NCBI RefSeq assembly: GCF_900312675.1
Contig: NZ_OMPC01000009.1
Location: forward strand, 496,001-560,000
Source: Aliivibrio sp. EL58
GTDB lineage: Bacteria; Pseudomonadota; Gammaproteobacteria; Enterobacterales; Vibrionaceae
Reading direction: 5' to 3'
DNA: 64,000 nucleotides
A program made the translations under genes and the position numbers. The notes beneath the pieces are model-generated. The model was not told the DNA's origin and did no database searches. It saw nothing but the letters and a program-made list of their open reading frames with translations. Position 1 is the stretch's first letter, and each line of letters begins with the position of its first letter. This document shows positions 8,868 through 17,928 of the stretch, piece by piece.

Positions 8868-9311
8868 ATGAGAAGCCGTCTAGATCGTATTCGTCACGCT
8901 ATTTTATTTGAATTAATTGGTTTGGTATTGATTGTAGGTGTCCTAAGTCAGTTTGGCTTTGAAATGGGGCATGTGGGTATTATGGGAGTTGTTTTCTCTG
9001 TGGTGGCTACGGGATGGAACTATGTCTATAACATTTTATTTGATAACTACATGATAAGAAGAACAGGTAGCACAGTAAAAACGACGATGAATCGTGTTAT
9101 GCACAGTTTAGGTTTTGAAGGGGGGTTATTGGTTCTTACTATTCCTGCAATAGCATGGTTCTTAAATGTCAGCCTAGTTGAAGCCTTTATTTTAGATATT
9201 GGTCTCGTTGTGTTTTATCTGTTTTATGCTTATATCTATAACTTGGCTTATGATAAAGCTTTCCCTATACAGCATAAAACTCAGTTAAAGAATGAGAACG
9301 TAACAATATAG
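8868..9311 (+). CDS. PACE-family efflux transporter (AceI-like)
   Basis: A 147-residue inner-membrane protein with four hydrophobic helices arranged as two bacterial-transmembrane-pair (BTP) repeats. Each repeat opens with an RI/RVxH-type motif: IRHAILFELIGL at 8-19 and RVMHSLGFEGGL in the second half. Glu15 in the first helix matches the essential acidic residue of AceI. Characterised members export chlorhexidine, acriflavine and probably polyamines with proton exchange; substrate here is inferred. It is a single gene with its own promoter region. Confidence 0.9.
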   Translation: MRSRLDRIRHAILFELIGLVLIVGVLSQFGFEMGHVGIMGVVFSVVATGWNYVYNILFDNYMIRRTGSTVKTTMNRVMHSLGFEGGLLVLTIPAIAWFLNVSLVEAFILDIGLVVFYLFYAYIYNLAYDKAFPIQHKTQLKNENVTI

Positions 9312-9361
9312 TTTTATTTGGTTGGATTTAAATAGGGAGTCTCGTTTAACAAGGAGTGAGA

Positions 9362-9973
9362 ATGAGTCATAAATTGTCAGATTTTAGTGTGCATATTCCT
9401 ATTGATCGTGAATTGATGGATTTTCAAAACCAAGTAAAAGAAAAACTCTATGATTTTAATCATAGCCGCCCGTCACAAGGCGTACTTAGACAATCTCTAT
9501 TGGATGATCTCTTAGGAGGCAATAAAGGAGTTACCATCATTCCTCCTTTTTATTGTGATATGGGGAAAAACATTTGTTTTAAACAAGGCGGTTTTTTAAA
9601 CACAGGTGTCACTATTCTTGACCTTGCTCCCGTAACTATTGGTGAATACGTTCAAATTGGTCCTAATGTAGTCATTAGCACTGCCGGACATCCTTTTGAT
9701 CTTGCTGAACGAGTGCTTCCTATTGCTACAGGTAATCCTATTGTTATTGGCGATAATGTATGGATTGGTGCTAATAGTGTTATTCTGGATGGGGTAACCA
9801 TTGGTAATAGAAGCATTATTGGAGCGGGGAGTATTGTCACCAAAGACATTCCTTCTGATTGTGTTGCTGTTGGTAATCCTTGTCGTGTAATTAAGTCAAT
9901 TTCTCATAGTAAAATGCCGACAAATGAAGAATTAGATGAAATGTGGTTGCCATTGTTTGATGTACATAATTAA
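9362..9973 (+). CDS. sugar O-acetyltransferase (maltose/galactoside acetyltransferase type)
   Basis: The start was chosen at the ATG at 9362 because AAGGAG lies at 9351-9356; an in-frame GTG at 9356 overlaps that site. The 203-residue product has an N-terminal helical Mac domain and then left-handed beta-helix hexapeptide repeats (ITIGEYVQIGPNVVI, VIGDNVWIGANSVILDG, IGAGSIVTKDI). The catalytic His110 sits in STAGHP. It transfers acetyl from acetyl-CoA to a sugar hydroxyl in the cytosol. It is about 50 bp downstream of the PACE gene on the same strand. Substrate is uncertain. Confidence 0.9.
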   Translation: MSHKLSDFSVHIPIDRELMDFQNQVKEKLYDFNHSRPSQGVLRQSLLDDLLGGNKGVTIIPPFYCDMGKNICFKQGGFLNTGVTILDLAPVTIGEYVQIGPNVVISTAGHPFDLAERVLPIATGNPIVIGDNVWIGANSVILDGVTIGNRSIIGAGSIVTKDIPSDCVAVGNPCRVIKSISHSKMPTNEELDEMWLPLFDVHN

Positions 9974-10121
9974 AGATAGAATTAACAATTGTCTTTTTTT
10001 GAACAACTTATGTTATTAGTGATCGCGATTGCATTATGCGTTTATAAAATCTCTTAGACTATAAATTGGTAGGCTTATTATTGGGATATAGTCTATCGAT
10101 TGCATAGCCAAGGAGGCAGTT

Positions 10122-10553
10122 ATGGACAATGTAGCAATCGCATTACATCAATTAAATAGGGCTATTGATCTTTACTTCAATGAGCATGACTTTGTCAGTA
10201 CGATTACTTTAAGCAGTGCTGCACAGGCCATTCTTGTAAAAAGGTTATTGGCTGAAAGTCAGGTCAAAGCATGTGAAGACGTTATTTTTAATTCAAAAGC
10301 TATTTTGATGACTGAACGATTAGATCAAAAAACGAATTTGTATGCGTCAATGTCCACAGAAGACACAAAAGAAGAGTGGGAAAATAAGGCAACACAATTA
10401 CTTATGTATTGTTGCGATAGTATCCTAAAGTTAAATCTTCCCCGTAGTAAGCAAGTGATATTCTTTCTTCGCTCAAAAAGTAAAAATACGTATCTAGTTT
10501 CAACAATTAAATCAGTTCATATGAATCTCTCTCTAATGCGCGTTACAAGCTAA
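10122..10553 (+). CDS. hypothetical helical protein, 143 aa (HEPN-like appearance)
   Basis: A strong ribosome site (AAGGAGG) precedes the ATG. The protein is mostly alpha-helical and soluble. The opening ALHQLNRAIDLYFNEHDFVSTITLSSAAQAIL, quoted here as two motifs (LNRAIDLYF and STITLSSAAQAIL), recurs in uncharacterised helical proteins that resemble HEPN folds. No RxxxxH catalytic motif is evident, so a nuclease role is not supported. It is 180 bp upstream of the Qnr-like gene. Confidence 0.7.
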   Translation: MDNVAIALHQLNRAIDLYFNEHDFVSTITLSSAAQAILVKRLLAESQVKACEDVIFNSKAILMTERLDQKTNLYASMSTEDTKEEWENKATQLLMYCCDSILKLNLPRSKQVIFFLRSKSKNTYLVSTIKSVHMNLSLMRVTS

Positions 10554-10732
10554 AACTTTTTTATTGAGATTCTCGGGTTTCCATCTAATTACTGTTGCCG
10601 ACAGAGTGTATTTAGTGGGTTAAATTAGCGATTTAGCATGGTTTTAACTTGCTGTTTTTAAAGGTTTTATATTTATTGGTATTTATTAGAGATACTGATA
10701 GTCTTCTCTGACACAAATTAGAGAGGTTAAAC

Positions 10733-11389
10733 ATGGCTATATATAATGAAGTATTCGACAAAATAGATTTCTCACGCCAAGATTTAAGTGACTCTTATTA
10801 TGAAGGGTGTAAGTTTTATTGTTGTAATTTTAGCCGCGCAAACCTTAGAGACGCTCGATTTGTTGATTGTACTTTCATTGAACAAGGTGCAATTGAAGGC
10901 TGCCATTTTGATTACAGCGACTTGCGTGATGCTTCGTTTAAAAATTGTCGCTTAACCATGGCTAACTTTAAAGGCGCAAATGGATTCGGAGTAGAGTTCA
11001 GAGATTGCGATCTAAAAGGGGCTAATTTTTCTCAAGCCAGTTTTGTAAATCAAATTAGCCATCAAATGTATTTCTGCTCTGCCTATATCACGGGTTGTAA
11101 CTTGTCTTATGCAAACTTTGAACGTTTGTGCATAGAAAAGTGTGATTTATTTGAGAATAAATGGAACGGTGCTAATTTACAGGGGGCTTCATTTAAGGGC
11201 TCTGATTTATCTCGTGGTTCATTCTCTGAAGACGTATGGGGACAATTTAAAATGCAAGATGCTAATTTGTGTCATTGTGAATTAGAAGGCTTAGATCCTC
11301 GTAGGGTTGATTTAACAGGCGTTAAAATTTGTGGTTGGCAACAAGAGCAATTATTAGAACCACTGGGTTTAGTCGTTTTACCTGATTAA
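10733..11389 (+). CDS. qnr: Qnr-type pentapeptide repeat protein
   Basis: A 218-residue protein built almost wholly of pentapeptide repeats A(D/N)LxX: FSRQDLSDSYYEGCKF, SRANLRDARFVDC and KGANLQGASFKGSDL. The length and the non-repeat break in the middle match chromosomal Qnr proteins of Vibrionaceae. These fold as a right-handed beta-helix that mimics DNA and shields gyrase/topoisomerase IV from quinolones. The native role in this marine genus is unclear. I saw no LexA-type box (CTGT-N8-ACAG) upstream, unlike qnrB genes. The cupin gene follows 12 nt later, so the two are likely co-transcribed. Confidence 0.92.
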   Translation: MAIYNEVFDKIDFSRQDLSDSYYEGCKFYCCNFSRANLRDARFVDCTFIEQGAIEGCHFDYSDLRDASFKNCRLTMANFKGANGFGVEFRDCDLKGANFSQASFVNQISHQMYFCSAYITGCNLSYANFERLCIEKCDLFENKWNGANLQGASFKGSDLSRGSFSEDVWGQFKMQDANLCHCELEGLDPRRVDLTGVKICGWQQEQLLEPLGLVVLPD

Positions 11390-11401
11390 TAGGAGAGTGG
11401 G

Positions 11402-11713
11402 ATGGATAATTTATTTACAAACCTTCCTAATGATCTCAGCAATGAGGTATTTACTGATTTAGTGACAAGTCATTCTGTGCGTATAGAGAGAATAGTATCG
11501 TCAGGCCAAAGCTCTCCTGAATCTGGTTGGTATGATCAAGATGAAAATGAATGGGTTTTAGTACTTGAAGGTTTTGGTACGATTGTATTTGAAGATGGAA
11601 CAGAGAAAACATTATGTAAGGGAGATTACTTAACTATCCCTGCACATCAAAAACATAAAGTGAGTAAAACAGATCCTGATAATTTAACGATTTGGTTAGC
11701 GGTCTTCTATTGA
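11402..11713 (+). CDS. small cupin-domain protein
   Basis: A 103-residue single-domain cupin. Motif 1 is approximated by NEWVLVLEGFGTIVFEDG and motif 2 by GDYLTIPAHQKHKV, with metal-site candidates His at the PAHQKHKV stretch. Function is unknown. It starts 12 nt after the qnr stop with a GGAG ribosome site, which points to one transcript with qnr. Confidence 0.85.
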   Translation: MDNLFTNLPNDLSNEVFTDLVTSHSVRIERIVSSGQSSPESGWYDQDENEWVLVLEGFGTIVFEDGTEKTLCKGDYLTIPAHQKHKVSKTDPDNLTIWLAVFY

Positions 11714-11788
11714 GTAAATGAAGGTTCTTACATTTGGGCTTTTAATCGTTTACTCTGTCTTCTCTATTAATAGAACGGAACAAATATA

Positions 11789-12079
11789 ATGACTCAAACA
11801 CTGACTATTGTTGCAAGAATTGAAGCACAAGAAGGTAAAGCGGAATTTGTTAAAGCAGAAATGCTTAAGTTACTTGAACCAACACGCAAAGAAGTTGGTT
11901 GTATTCAGTATGATTTACATCAAGACAATGACAACCCGTGTGTATTTGTGTTCCATGAGCAATGGGAAAGCGAAGCGCTTTTACAAGATCATTTAAATGC
12001 GGCTCATATTGCTGAGTATGTAAAAGCGGTAGACGGCTCAGTCGCTTCATTTGTACTTAATCGCATGACGAAGCTTTAG
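11789..12079 (+). CDS. ABM-domain putative monooxygenase (YgiN-like)
   Basis: A 96-residue ferredoxin-like alpha/beta-barrel protein of the antibiotic biosynthesis monooxygenase family: LTIVARIEAQEGKAEFVKAEML, quoted by its core VARIEAQEGKAEFVK, then EVGCIQYDLHQD and FVFHEQWES. Relatives act as quinol or polyphenol monooxygenases without cofactor. A strong terminator follows at 12149. Confidence 0.88.
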   Translation: MTQTLTIVARIEAQEGKAEFVKAEMLKLLEPTRKEVGCIQYDLHQDNDNPCVFVFHEQWESEALLQDHLNAAHIAEYVKAVDGSVASFVLNRMTKL

Positions 12080-12148
12080 TACAGATTAAACACCGACGAT
12101 TTATTAGATGCAGCAAGCTTATTGTATAGCTAGTAAGTCATGAATAAG

Positions 12149-12185
12149 AAAAAGCCACTCACGTATCATCATGAGTGGCTTTTTT
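12149..12185. terminator. strong bidirectional terminator
   Basis: A 13-bp perfect stem (AAAAAGCCACTCA with TGAGTGGCTTTTT) between converging genes. It serves the ABM gene (+) and the nucleoside transporter (-). Confidence 0.9.
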
Positions 12186-12216
12186 ATATGTTATGTATCT
12201 TTTAGTATCGACTCCC

Positions 12217-13437
12217 TTAGAAGGAAAGGAAGATACCAGCAACTGTTGCGCTCATTAAGTTTGCTAATGTTGCGGCAAAGATAGCTTTCATCCCTAGGCG
12301 TGCAATATCTGGACGGCGACTCGGTACTACGCCACCTAATCCACCCATTAACATGGCAATAGAAGTTAAGTTTGCAAAGCCACATAAAGCAAAGGTAACG
12401 ATAGCTTGAGAATGCTCACTTAATTGGTCTTTTACTGCCATTAAATCTGCAAAGGCTACAAATTCATTAATCGCGATTTTTTTACCAATTAAACTTGCAG
12501 CAACGGTTGCTTCTGACCATGGAACACCGATTAACCATGCAACAGGGGCAAATAGGTAACCAAAAATAAGATCTAAGCTTAAGTTATCAAAACCAACTAA
12601 TAAGCCAACTTTATGTAATCCACCATTTACTAGGGCAATTAAGCTAATAATAGCCAGTAAGCTTGCACCTACTGCGAAGACAATTTGTAATCCGTTTAAT
12701 GCACCTTGTGAGGCTGCATCAATAATATTTACAGGTGCATCATCAACAGTATCTTCTTCGTATTGAACCGCTTCATTAATTTCTTCAGTTTGTGGAACAA
12801 TAAGTTTAGCCATCATTAATCCAGCAGGAGCCGACATAAAGCTTGCTGCGATTAAGTAACGTAATTCAACGCCTAAACCTGCATAACCTACCATTGTTCC
12901 ACCAGCGACAGAGGCTAAACCACCCACCATTACGGCAAACAATTCAGAACGAGACATTTTAGCAAGGAAAGGGCGAACAACTAACGGTGCTTCAACAGAA
13001 CCAACAAAGATATTAGCGGTTGCTGACATTGATTCTGTACGAGTTGTACCAAGGAAGCGCTGTAAACCGCCGCCAATAATTTTAATTATCCATCCCATGA
13101 TACCTAAGTAGTAAAGAACAGAGATTAATGCAGAGAAGAAAACGATGGTAGGCAAAACGTTGACAGCAAAAATAAAGCCTAATTTGTATTGGGCTAAATC
13201 ACCAAAAAGGAATTCTGTGCCTACACGTCCATAAGCAATAATGTCTGAAACAGCCATGGAGATACTATTAAGGATAGTTTGGCCAATTGGTACGTAGAGG
13301 ATGAACCCGGCGAACAATAACTGAATTAAGAACGCGCCTAATACAGTGCGCCATTTGATGGCTTGTCGGTTTTCTGAAAAAAGAAACGCAATCGCGAATA
13401 GGCAAACAATGCCTAAAATACTGACCAAAAAGTTCAA
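12217..13437 (-). CDS. nupC: concentrative nucleoside transporter (NupC/CNT family)
   Basis: The protein has 406 residues if translation starts at the TTG at 13437, which has GGAG 7 nt upstream. A longer frame to 13542 would add an atypical 35-residue extension. It has multiple membrane helices and the CNT signatures VGSVEAPLVVRPFLAKMSRSE and GGLASVAGGTMVGYAGLGV (nucleoside-binding region). Na+ or H+ driven nucleoside uptake at the inner membrane. Two CRP-like boxes upstream suggest catabolite control, as for other nucleoside transport genes. Confidence 0.9.
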   Translation of the reverse strand: MNFLVSILGIVCLFAIAFLFSENRQAIKWRTVLGAFLIQLLFAGFILYVPIGQTILNSISMAVSDIIAYGRVGTEFLFGDLAQYKLGFIFAVNVLPTIVFFSALISVLYYLGIMGWIIKIIGGGLQRFLGTTRTESMSATANIFVGSVEAPLVVRPFLAKMSRSELFAVMVGGLASVAGGTMVGYAGLGVELRYLIAASFMSAPAGLMMAKLIVPQTEEINEAVQYEEDTVDDAPVNIIDAASQGALNGLQIVFAVGASLLAIISLIALVNGGLHKVGLLVGFDNLSLDLIFGYLFAPVAWLIGVPWSEATVAASLIGKKIAINEFVAFADLMAVKDQLSEHSQAIVTFALCGFANLTSIAMLMGGLGGVVPSRRPDIARLGMKAIFAATLANLMSATVAGIFLSF

Positions 13438-13497
13438 GGTCAAACTCCAATAGTATTTAGTTAATGATTGCGGGGGTATTCTAGTCAAAAATAAAAG

Positions 13498-13513
13498 TGT
13501 GACAAGGATCAAA
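13498..13513. promoter_or_regulatory. putative CRP-binding site upstream of nupC
   Basis: TGTGA-CAAGGA-TCAAA matches the CRP consensus TGTGA-N6-TCACA in 9 of 10 core bases. It lies 61-76 bp upstream of the chosen TTG start. Confidence 0.5.
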
Positions 13514-13585
13514 ATGTTATTGAAACTACATAGCCATAACAAAAATAAGGTGATTTGTTTATAGTTTCATCAATAAAAGCATATT

Positions 13586-13601
13586 TGAGAGTTTTATCAC
13601 A
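13586..13601. promoter_or_regulatory. second putative CRP-binding site upstream of nupC
   Basis: TGAGA-GTTTTA-TCACA matches the CRP core in 9 of 10 bases and lies 88 bp from the first box. Paired CRP boxes could flank a repressor (CytR-like) operator, but no such operator was identified. Confidence 0.45.
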
Positions 13602-13729
13602 TATAAAAGAGTCAGTTGTTAGTATATGGGATAATAATGCGAGTTAATTATGATTATTATCCCTAAAGTGAGGTGATTTTTTACCGATTAATATAATTAA
13701 CAAAGATTGAAAAGTTGATTAGGTAACCA

Positions 13730-14641
13730 TTACACATTATCAATCTTCTCTGCATTAATGTGGTGGCGAACAAACTCCATAAAGATCTGTACTTTTTTGG
13801 CTAAGAATTTACGACGCGGATAAACAGCATAAAGAGGCATTGATTGATTTAATTCCCAATCAGGAAGAAGTTGCACAAGCTTACCAGTTCGTAATTCATC
13901 AGAAAGCAGATAAGTCGCAATGTAGCCTATACCATTACCTGACACGGTCGCGTTACGAATCGCATCGGCAGAATCAATTCGATAATTCCCTGATACTTTT
14001 ATTTGTAGATTCTCATCTCCTTTATGGAAACCCCACACATTATCTTTACGCTCACGACTCATGTAAGTTAGACAGTTATGCTTTTTAAGATCATAAGGAT
14101 GATAAGGGATCCCATGTTTAGCTAGATAGGTAGAGTTAGCGACTAGCACAAAATGACAATCAATAAGATGCCTTGCGACAAATCCTTCAGGAGGAGAATC
14201 CATCACACCTATCCATAAGTCTAATTGCTCTGCAATCACATCAATCTTATGATCAAACAAAGTTATCTCTATATTAAGCTGTGGATAGCGCTGATGAAGC
14301 TCAGATAAATACGGCAATATATGATTGGTTGCAAAAGACTGTGCGATACCGACACGTAACTTACCATTTAGTGTATCGATATTAGAAAGCAGCTCATTTT
14401 CAGCTTCGTTAATTTCATCGGCGATATTGGCACAATGCACTGCGAACGATTGGCCTGCTTCAGTAAGGGAAAAAGAGCGCGTAGTTCGTTGTACTAACTG
14501 AACACCTAAACGCTCTTCAAGGAGCTGAATTTGAAGACTAACTTGCGTTCTCGAAATATCCAGAAGCTGAGCGGCCTTGGTAAAGCTTTTCTGCTGAGTG
14601 AGCGCATTGAACACGATCATTTGTTTGGCTTGCTTTAACAT
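13730..14641 (-). CDS. LysR-family transcriptional regulator
   Basis: Started at the ATG at 14641 (MLKQAKQM), giving 303 residues with GAGAAG upstream. A frame extending to 14680 adds a hydrophobic leader atypical of LysR proteins. The N-terminal HTH (SFTKAAQLLDISRTQVSLQI, residues about 18-37) and a type-2 periplasmic-fold effector domain (GKLRVGIAQSFATNHILPYL) are clear. It resembles the CrgA-like group of vibrio regulators. The target is unknown; cobB diverges from it. Confidence 0.88.
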   Translation of the reverse strand: MLKQAKQMIVFNALTQQKSFTKAAQLLDISRTQVSLQIQLLEERLGVQLVQRTTRSFSLTEAGQSFAVHCANIADEINEAENELLSNIDTLNGKLRVGIAQSFATNHILPYLSELHQRYPQLNIEITLFDHKIDVIAEQLDLWIGVMDSPPEGFVARHLIDCHFVLVANSTYLAKHGIPYHPYDLKKHNCLTYMSRERKDNVWGFHKGDENLQIKVSGNYRIDSADAIRNATVSGNGIGYIATYLLSDELRTGKLVQLLPDWELNQSMPLYAVYPRRKFLAKKVQIFMEFVRHHINAEKIDNV

Positions 14642-14808
14642 AGGCTTCTCTATTGGTAACTTTAACAGTAAAAAGAACATCTCTATTGTAATAGAGCGAT
14701 TGAATTGAATAAAGTGAGTTGTGTCTTTGTTTTAAGTTATCTATTGAAAAGGCATCGTTTTTTCATGATAGTGTTTAGGGATAAAAGACGGCGGCTAAGG
14801 ATAATGAA

Positions 14809-15522
14809 ATGCTATTTCCATATAAGAATATTGTTATTTTAACAGGAGCAGGGATCTCTGCTGAATCAGGAATTCAAACGTTTCGTGCAAGTGATGGCTT
14901 ATGGGAAAATCATCGAATTGAAGACGTAGCGACACCTGAAGGTTTTTTAAAGGATCCTGATTTAGTTCAAGACTTTTATAATAAGCGCCGTGCTCTGTTA
15001 AAAAGCGATGCTATACAGCCCAATGCGGCTCATAAAGCGCTCGCTAAGCTTGAAAAAGAGCTCGATGGCACGGTTACTATTGTGACGCAAAATATTGATA
15101 ATTTGCACGAACGTGGTGGCAGTTCAAATGTGATTCATATGCATGGTGAATTGAATAAAATACGCTGTGAAGAATCAAATCAAGTGATTACGTGTACGGA
15201 TGATATTCATACTGGCGATCTCTGCCATTGTTGCCAGATCCCCGCACAATTACGACCTCATGTAGTTTGGTTTGGTGAAATGCCATTAGATATGGGACAG
15301 ATTCACGATGCGCTAAGTAAGGCTGATCTGTTTATTTCAATAGGCACGTCTGGCTCTGTGTATCCGGCTGCGGGTTTTGTGCATGAAGCGAAACTTCATG
15401 GTGCGCATACGATTGAAATCAATCTAGAGCCAAGTGCAGTTGACGATGAGTTTGAAGAGAAGCGTTATGGTAAGGCTGGGGTGTTAGTTCCTGAGTTAGT
15501 CTCAGAGTTATTAGAGAGCTAA
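14809..15522 (+). CDS. cobB: NAD-dependent protein deacylase, sirtuin CobB
   Basis: A 237-residue class III sirtuin. The NAD-binding GAGISAESG is at 13-21, TQNID at 93-97 and catalytic His112 in HMHGE. Zinc cysteines lie among Cys120, 129, 139, 141 and 142. Tyr57 and Arg60 in FYNKRR correspond to the residues that let CobB accept succinyl-lysine as well as acetyl-lysine. It removes acyl groups from protein lysines, for example on acetyl-CoA synthetase. AAGGA precedes the start. Confidence 0.95.
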   Translation: MLFPYKNIVILTGAGISAESGIQTFRASDGLWENHRIEDVATPEGFLKDPDLVQDFYNKRRALLKSDAIQPNAAHKALAKLEKELDGTVTIVTQNIDNLHERGGSSNVIHMHGELNKIRCEESNQVITCTDDIHTGDLCHCCQIPAQLRPHVVWFGEMPLDMGQIHDALSKADLFISIGTSGSVYPAAGFVHEAKLHGAHTIEINLEPSAVDDEFEEKRYGKAGVLVPELVSELLES

Positions 15523-15533
15523 GCCTTATCATT

Positions 15534-15570
15534 AAAAAAGCCAATGAATACTGTGATTCATTGGCTTTTA
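15534..15570. terminator. bidirectional terminator between cobB and potD
   Basis: A 14-bp perfect stem, AAAAGCCAATGAAT with ATTCATTGGCTTTT, and a 6-nt loop. It sits between the converging cobB and potD genes. Confidence 0.9.
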
Positions 15571-15610
15571 TTAGGTAACTTCAATCTTGATGAAGTTAAG
15601 TCGAATTATA

Positions 15611-16654
15611 TTACATATCTACTTTTAGACGTTGGAAGTATTCATCATAAAGTGCGCTTGCTTCACCGACTTCATCTTGCCATTCGCCTGAATCCATTAC
15701 TTCTTGTGGTGGGAAGATGTTTGGATCATTAGCAAATTCTTTTGGAAGAAGAGGGTATGCTGATTTAACTGGTGTTGGGTAACCAATTTCTAATGCAATT
15801 TTTGCTGCATTTTCAGGACGAAGTAGGAAATCCATCATTTGATGAGCTGCATCTACGTTTTTAGCACCAGCAGGAATTGCTAGGCTATCCATCCAGAAAA
15901 TAGTGCCTTTGTCAGGCCAAACGATTTGAATGTCAGCGCCTTCTTCACGAGCCATGTAAGCTGAGCCATTCCAAAGCATACCAACGCTTGTTTCACCTGC
16001 TAGATATGGGTTTGCAGGGAAATCAGAGTTAAATACTAATACGTTTGGCATCAGTTTTTTAAGTTCTTCATAAGCGGCTTTGATTTCATCTGGATTGGTT
16101 GTATTTGCTGAGTAACCAAGCTTTGTTAAAGCGATGTGGAACACTTCACGTGAGTCATCCATCATCATTAACTGACCTTGCCACTTTTCATCCCAGAAAT
16201 CATTCCAAGAGTGAAGTTCATTCGGGTTCATCATATCAGCATTAACACCGATACCTGTCGCGCCCCAAATATAAGGAATAGAGTAGTTATTATTTGGGTC
16301 AAACGGCTTATTTAAGTAGTTCGGATCCAAATCTTTAAAATGAGCCAGTTTTGTTTTATCAATTTTTTGTAGCATACCTTCTTTGCGCATTTTAGACACA
16401 AAGTAAGTTGAAGGAACAATTAGATCATACCCAGAACCTTGAGTTTTTAACTTGGCATACATGCTTTCGTTAGACTCATAAGTTGAATAATAGACTTTGA
16501 TACCAGTTTCTTTGGTGAAGTCTTCTAGTACTTCATTAGGGATGTATTCTGACCAGTTGTAAAAATAGAGCTCTTTATCTGCAGCTTGTGCATTACCAGC
16601 GATTAAGGCTGCAGCGCACAGTCCTGTAGAGACGAGAGTGGTCCACTTTTTCAT
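15611..16654 (-). CDS. potD: spermidine/putrescine-binding periplasmic protein PotD (copy 1)
   Basis: 347 residues with a signal peptide ending about NAQA/AD (residue 24). The mature start LYFYNWSEYIPNEVL and the following GIKVYYSTYESNESMYAKLK are diagnostic of PotD. It delivers polyamine to the PotBC channel. It is about 60% similar by eye to the neighbouring copy at 16864-17898 and is separated from it by a terminator, so it may be expressed from its own promoter in the 16655-16815 interval. In V. cholerae, tandem potD genes also exist and one is the main spermidine receptor. Confidence 0.95.
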   Translation of the reverse strand: MKKWTTLVSTGLCAAALIAGNAQAADKELYFYNWSEYIPNEVLEDFTKETGIKVYYSTYESNESMYAKLKTQGSGYDLIVPSTYFVSKMRKEGMLQKIDKTKLAHFKDLDPNYLNKPFDPNNNYSIPYIWGATGIGVNADMMNPNELHSWNDFWDEKWQGQLMMMDDSREVFHIALTKLGYSANTTNPDEIKAAYEELKKLMPNVLVFNSDFPANPYLAGETSVGMLWNGSAYMAREEGADIQIVWPDKGTIFWMDSLAIPAGAKNVDAAHQMMDFLLRPENAAKIALEIGYPTPVKSAYPLLPKEFANDPNIFPPQEVMDSGEWQDEVGEASALYDEYFQRLKVDM

Positions 16655-16812
16655 TTCCTTCTCCTATATCAGAGGGATTTCCATTAATTAGCCGAACATT
16701 ATAGCAATAATTGAGACAGACTTCATGGGTTTATAAATCAAGGGCTTGATATAGATTAGTTTTTAAGGAAAGAAGGGGGAGTAAAGAGTGAATATACGCT
16801 ATCTATAAATAT

Positions 16813-16840
16813 AAAAATGGCAGCGTAAACGCTGCCATTA
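16813..16840 (-). terminator. intrinsic terminator between the two potD genes
   Basis: A 10-bp perfect stem (AATGGCAGCG with CGCTGCCATT) around a TAAA loop; on the minus strand it is followed by TTTATATTT. It lies 24 nt past the stop of the upstream potD. Confidence 0.8.
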
Positions 16841-16863
16841 ATTAAGGTCAGTAAAGGGTTAGG

Positions 16864-17898
16864 TTACTGTCCGGCTTTCAGTTTTAAGAAGTACTCTTCG
16901 TATTTCACTGTCATATCACCAACGGCAGATTGCCATTCAACACGGTCAAGATCTTCTTGAGATGGGAACAGTGGAGCTACATCTTTAAATTTATCATTTG
17001 ATGCTTTAACTGCTGTTAAGTAACCAGTATCACCTGAAATGCGTGCTGCAATTTCTGGGCGAAGTAGGAAGTCGATCATCTTATGTGATGCTTCTACGTT
17101 TTTTGCACCAGAAGGAATAGCAAAGTTATCAACCCAACCAATGCCACCTTCTTTAGGGAAGATTAATTTGATTGGTAGACCTTCTGCTTGTGCTGCCGCC
17201 GCTGAACCATTCCAAAGCATACCAAGACCAACTTCTCCAGCCATGTATGGTGCTGCAGGGTTATCAGAGTTAAACACTAATACGTTTGGCATTAGTTTTT
17301 GCAGTTCAGCGTAAGCCTCATCAATTTCTTTTGGATTTGTTGAGTTACCAGAGTAGCCTAATTTACGTAATGCAATATGGAACACTTCACGAGTGTCATC
17401 CATTAACATTAATTGACCTTCAAATTCTGGGTTCCAAAGGTCGCTCCAGCTATTAAAATCGTCTGGATTATACATTTCAGTATTTACGGCAAGACCCGTA
17501 ATAGCAACTACGTGTGGGATAGAGTATTCATTTTTTGGATCGAATGCTTTATCTAGGTAGTTTGTATCTAAGCCATTAAAGTTTGAAATTTTTGATTTAT
17601 CAATTGGTTGTAGCATTTTTTCGTCACGCATTTTTGCAACGAAATAAGTTGAAGGAACAACAAGATCGTAACCCTTGTTATGAGCCTTCATTTTTGCGTA
17701 TAAAGTTTCGTTAGACTCATAAGTAGAGTAGATAACTTTAATGCCAGTTTCTTTAGTAAATTCTTCTAAGATATCACTGTTGATGTATGGTCCCCAGTTC
17801 ATGAATACCAATTCATCATTTTCTTTTGCGTTAGCAACATTCATTGTTAGTGCTAAAGCACAGGCGGTTCCAGTAAAAAACGCAGCCATTTTGTTCAT
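16864..17898 (-). CDS. potD: spermidine/putrescine-binding periplasmic protein PotD (copy 2)
   Basis: Started at the ATG at 17898 (MNKMAAFF), which has GGAG 8 nt upstream; 344 residues, close to its 347-residue paralogue. The signal peptide ends near NVANA/KE (residue 25). The mature region has VFMNWGPYINSDILEEF and VIYSTYESNETLYAKMK. Ligand-site differences from copy 1 are visible: NWGPY for NWSEY, and GGIGWVDNFAIP for GTIFWMDSLAIP. This suggests the two receptors prefer different polyamines. It sits next to potC but behind a hairpin. Confidence 0.94.
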   Translation of the reverse strand: MNKMAAFFTGTACALALTMNVANAKENDELVFMNWGPYINSDILEEFTKETGIKVIYSTYESNETLYAKMKAHNKGYDLVVPSTYFVAKMRDEKMLQPIDKSKISNFNGLDTNYLDKAFDPKNEYSIPHVVAITGLAVNTEMYNPDDFNSWSDLWNPEFEGQLMLMDDTREVFHIALRKLGYSGNSTNPKEIDEAYAELQKLMPNVLVFNSDNPAAPYMAGEVGLGMLWNGSAAAAQAEGLPIKLIFPKEGGIGWVDNFAIPSGAKNVEASHKMIDFLLRPEIAARISGDTGYLTAVKASNDKFKDVAPLFPSQEDLDRVEWQSAVGDMTVKYEEYFLKLKAGQ

Positions 17899-17928
17899 TG
17901 ATTGACTCTCCATTAGAGTGATAAAAAA

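Noticed and set aside
10554-10732. Search for a LexA box before the qnr-like gene.
   Set aside because: No CTGT-N8-ACAG motif is visible, so SOS control is not supported.
13438-13542. Longer nupC frame starting at 13542.
   Set aside because: The added 35 residues are not like CNT N-termini and cover a CRP-like site; the TTG at 13437 has a good ribosome site.
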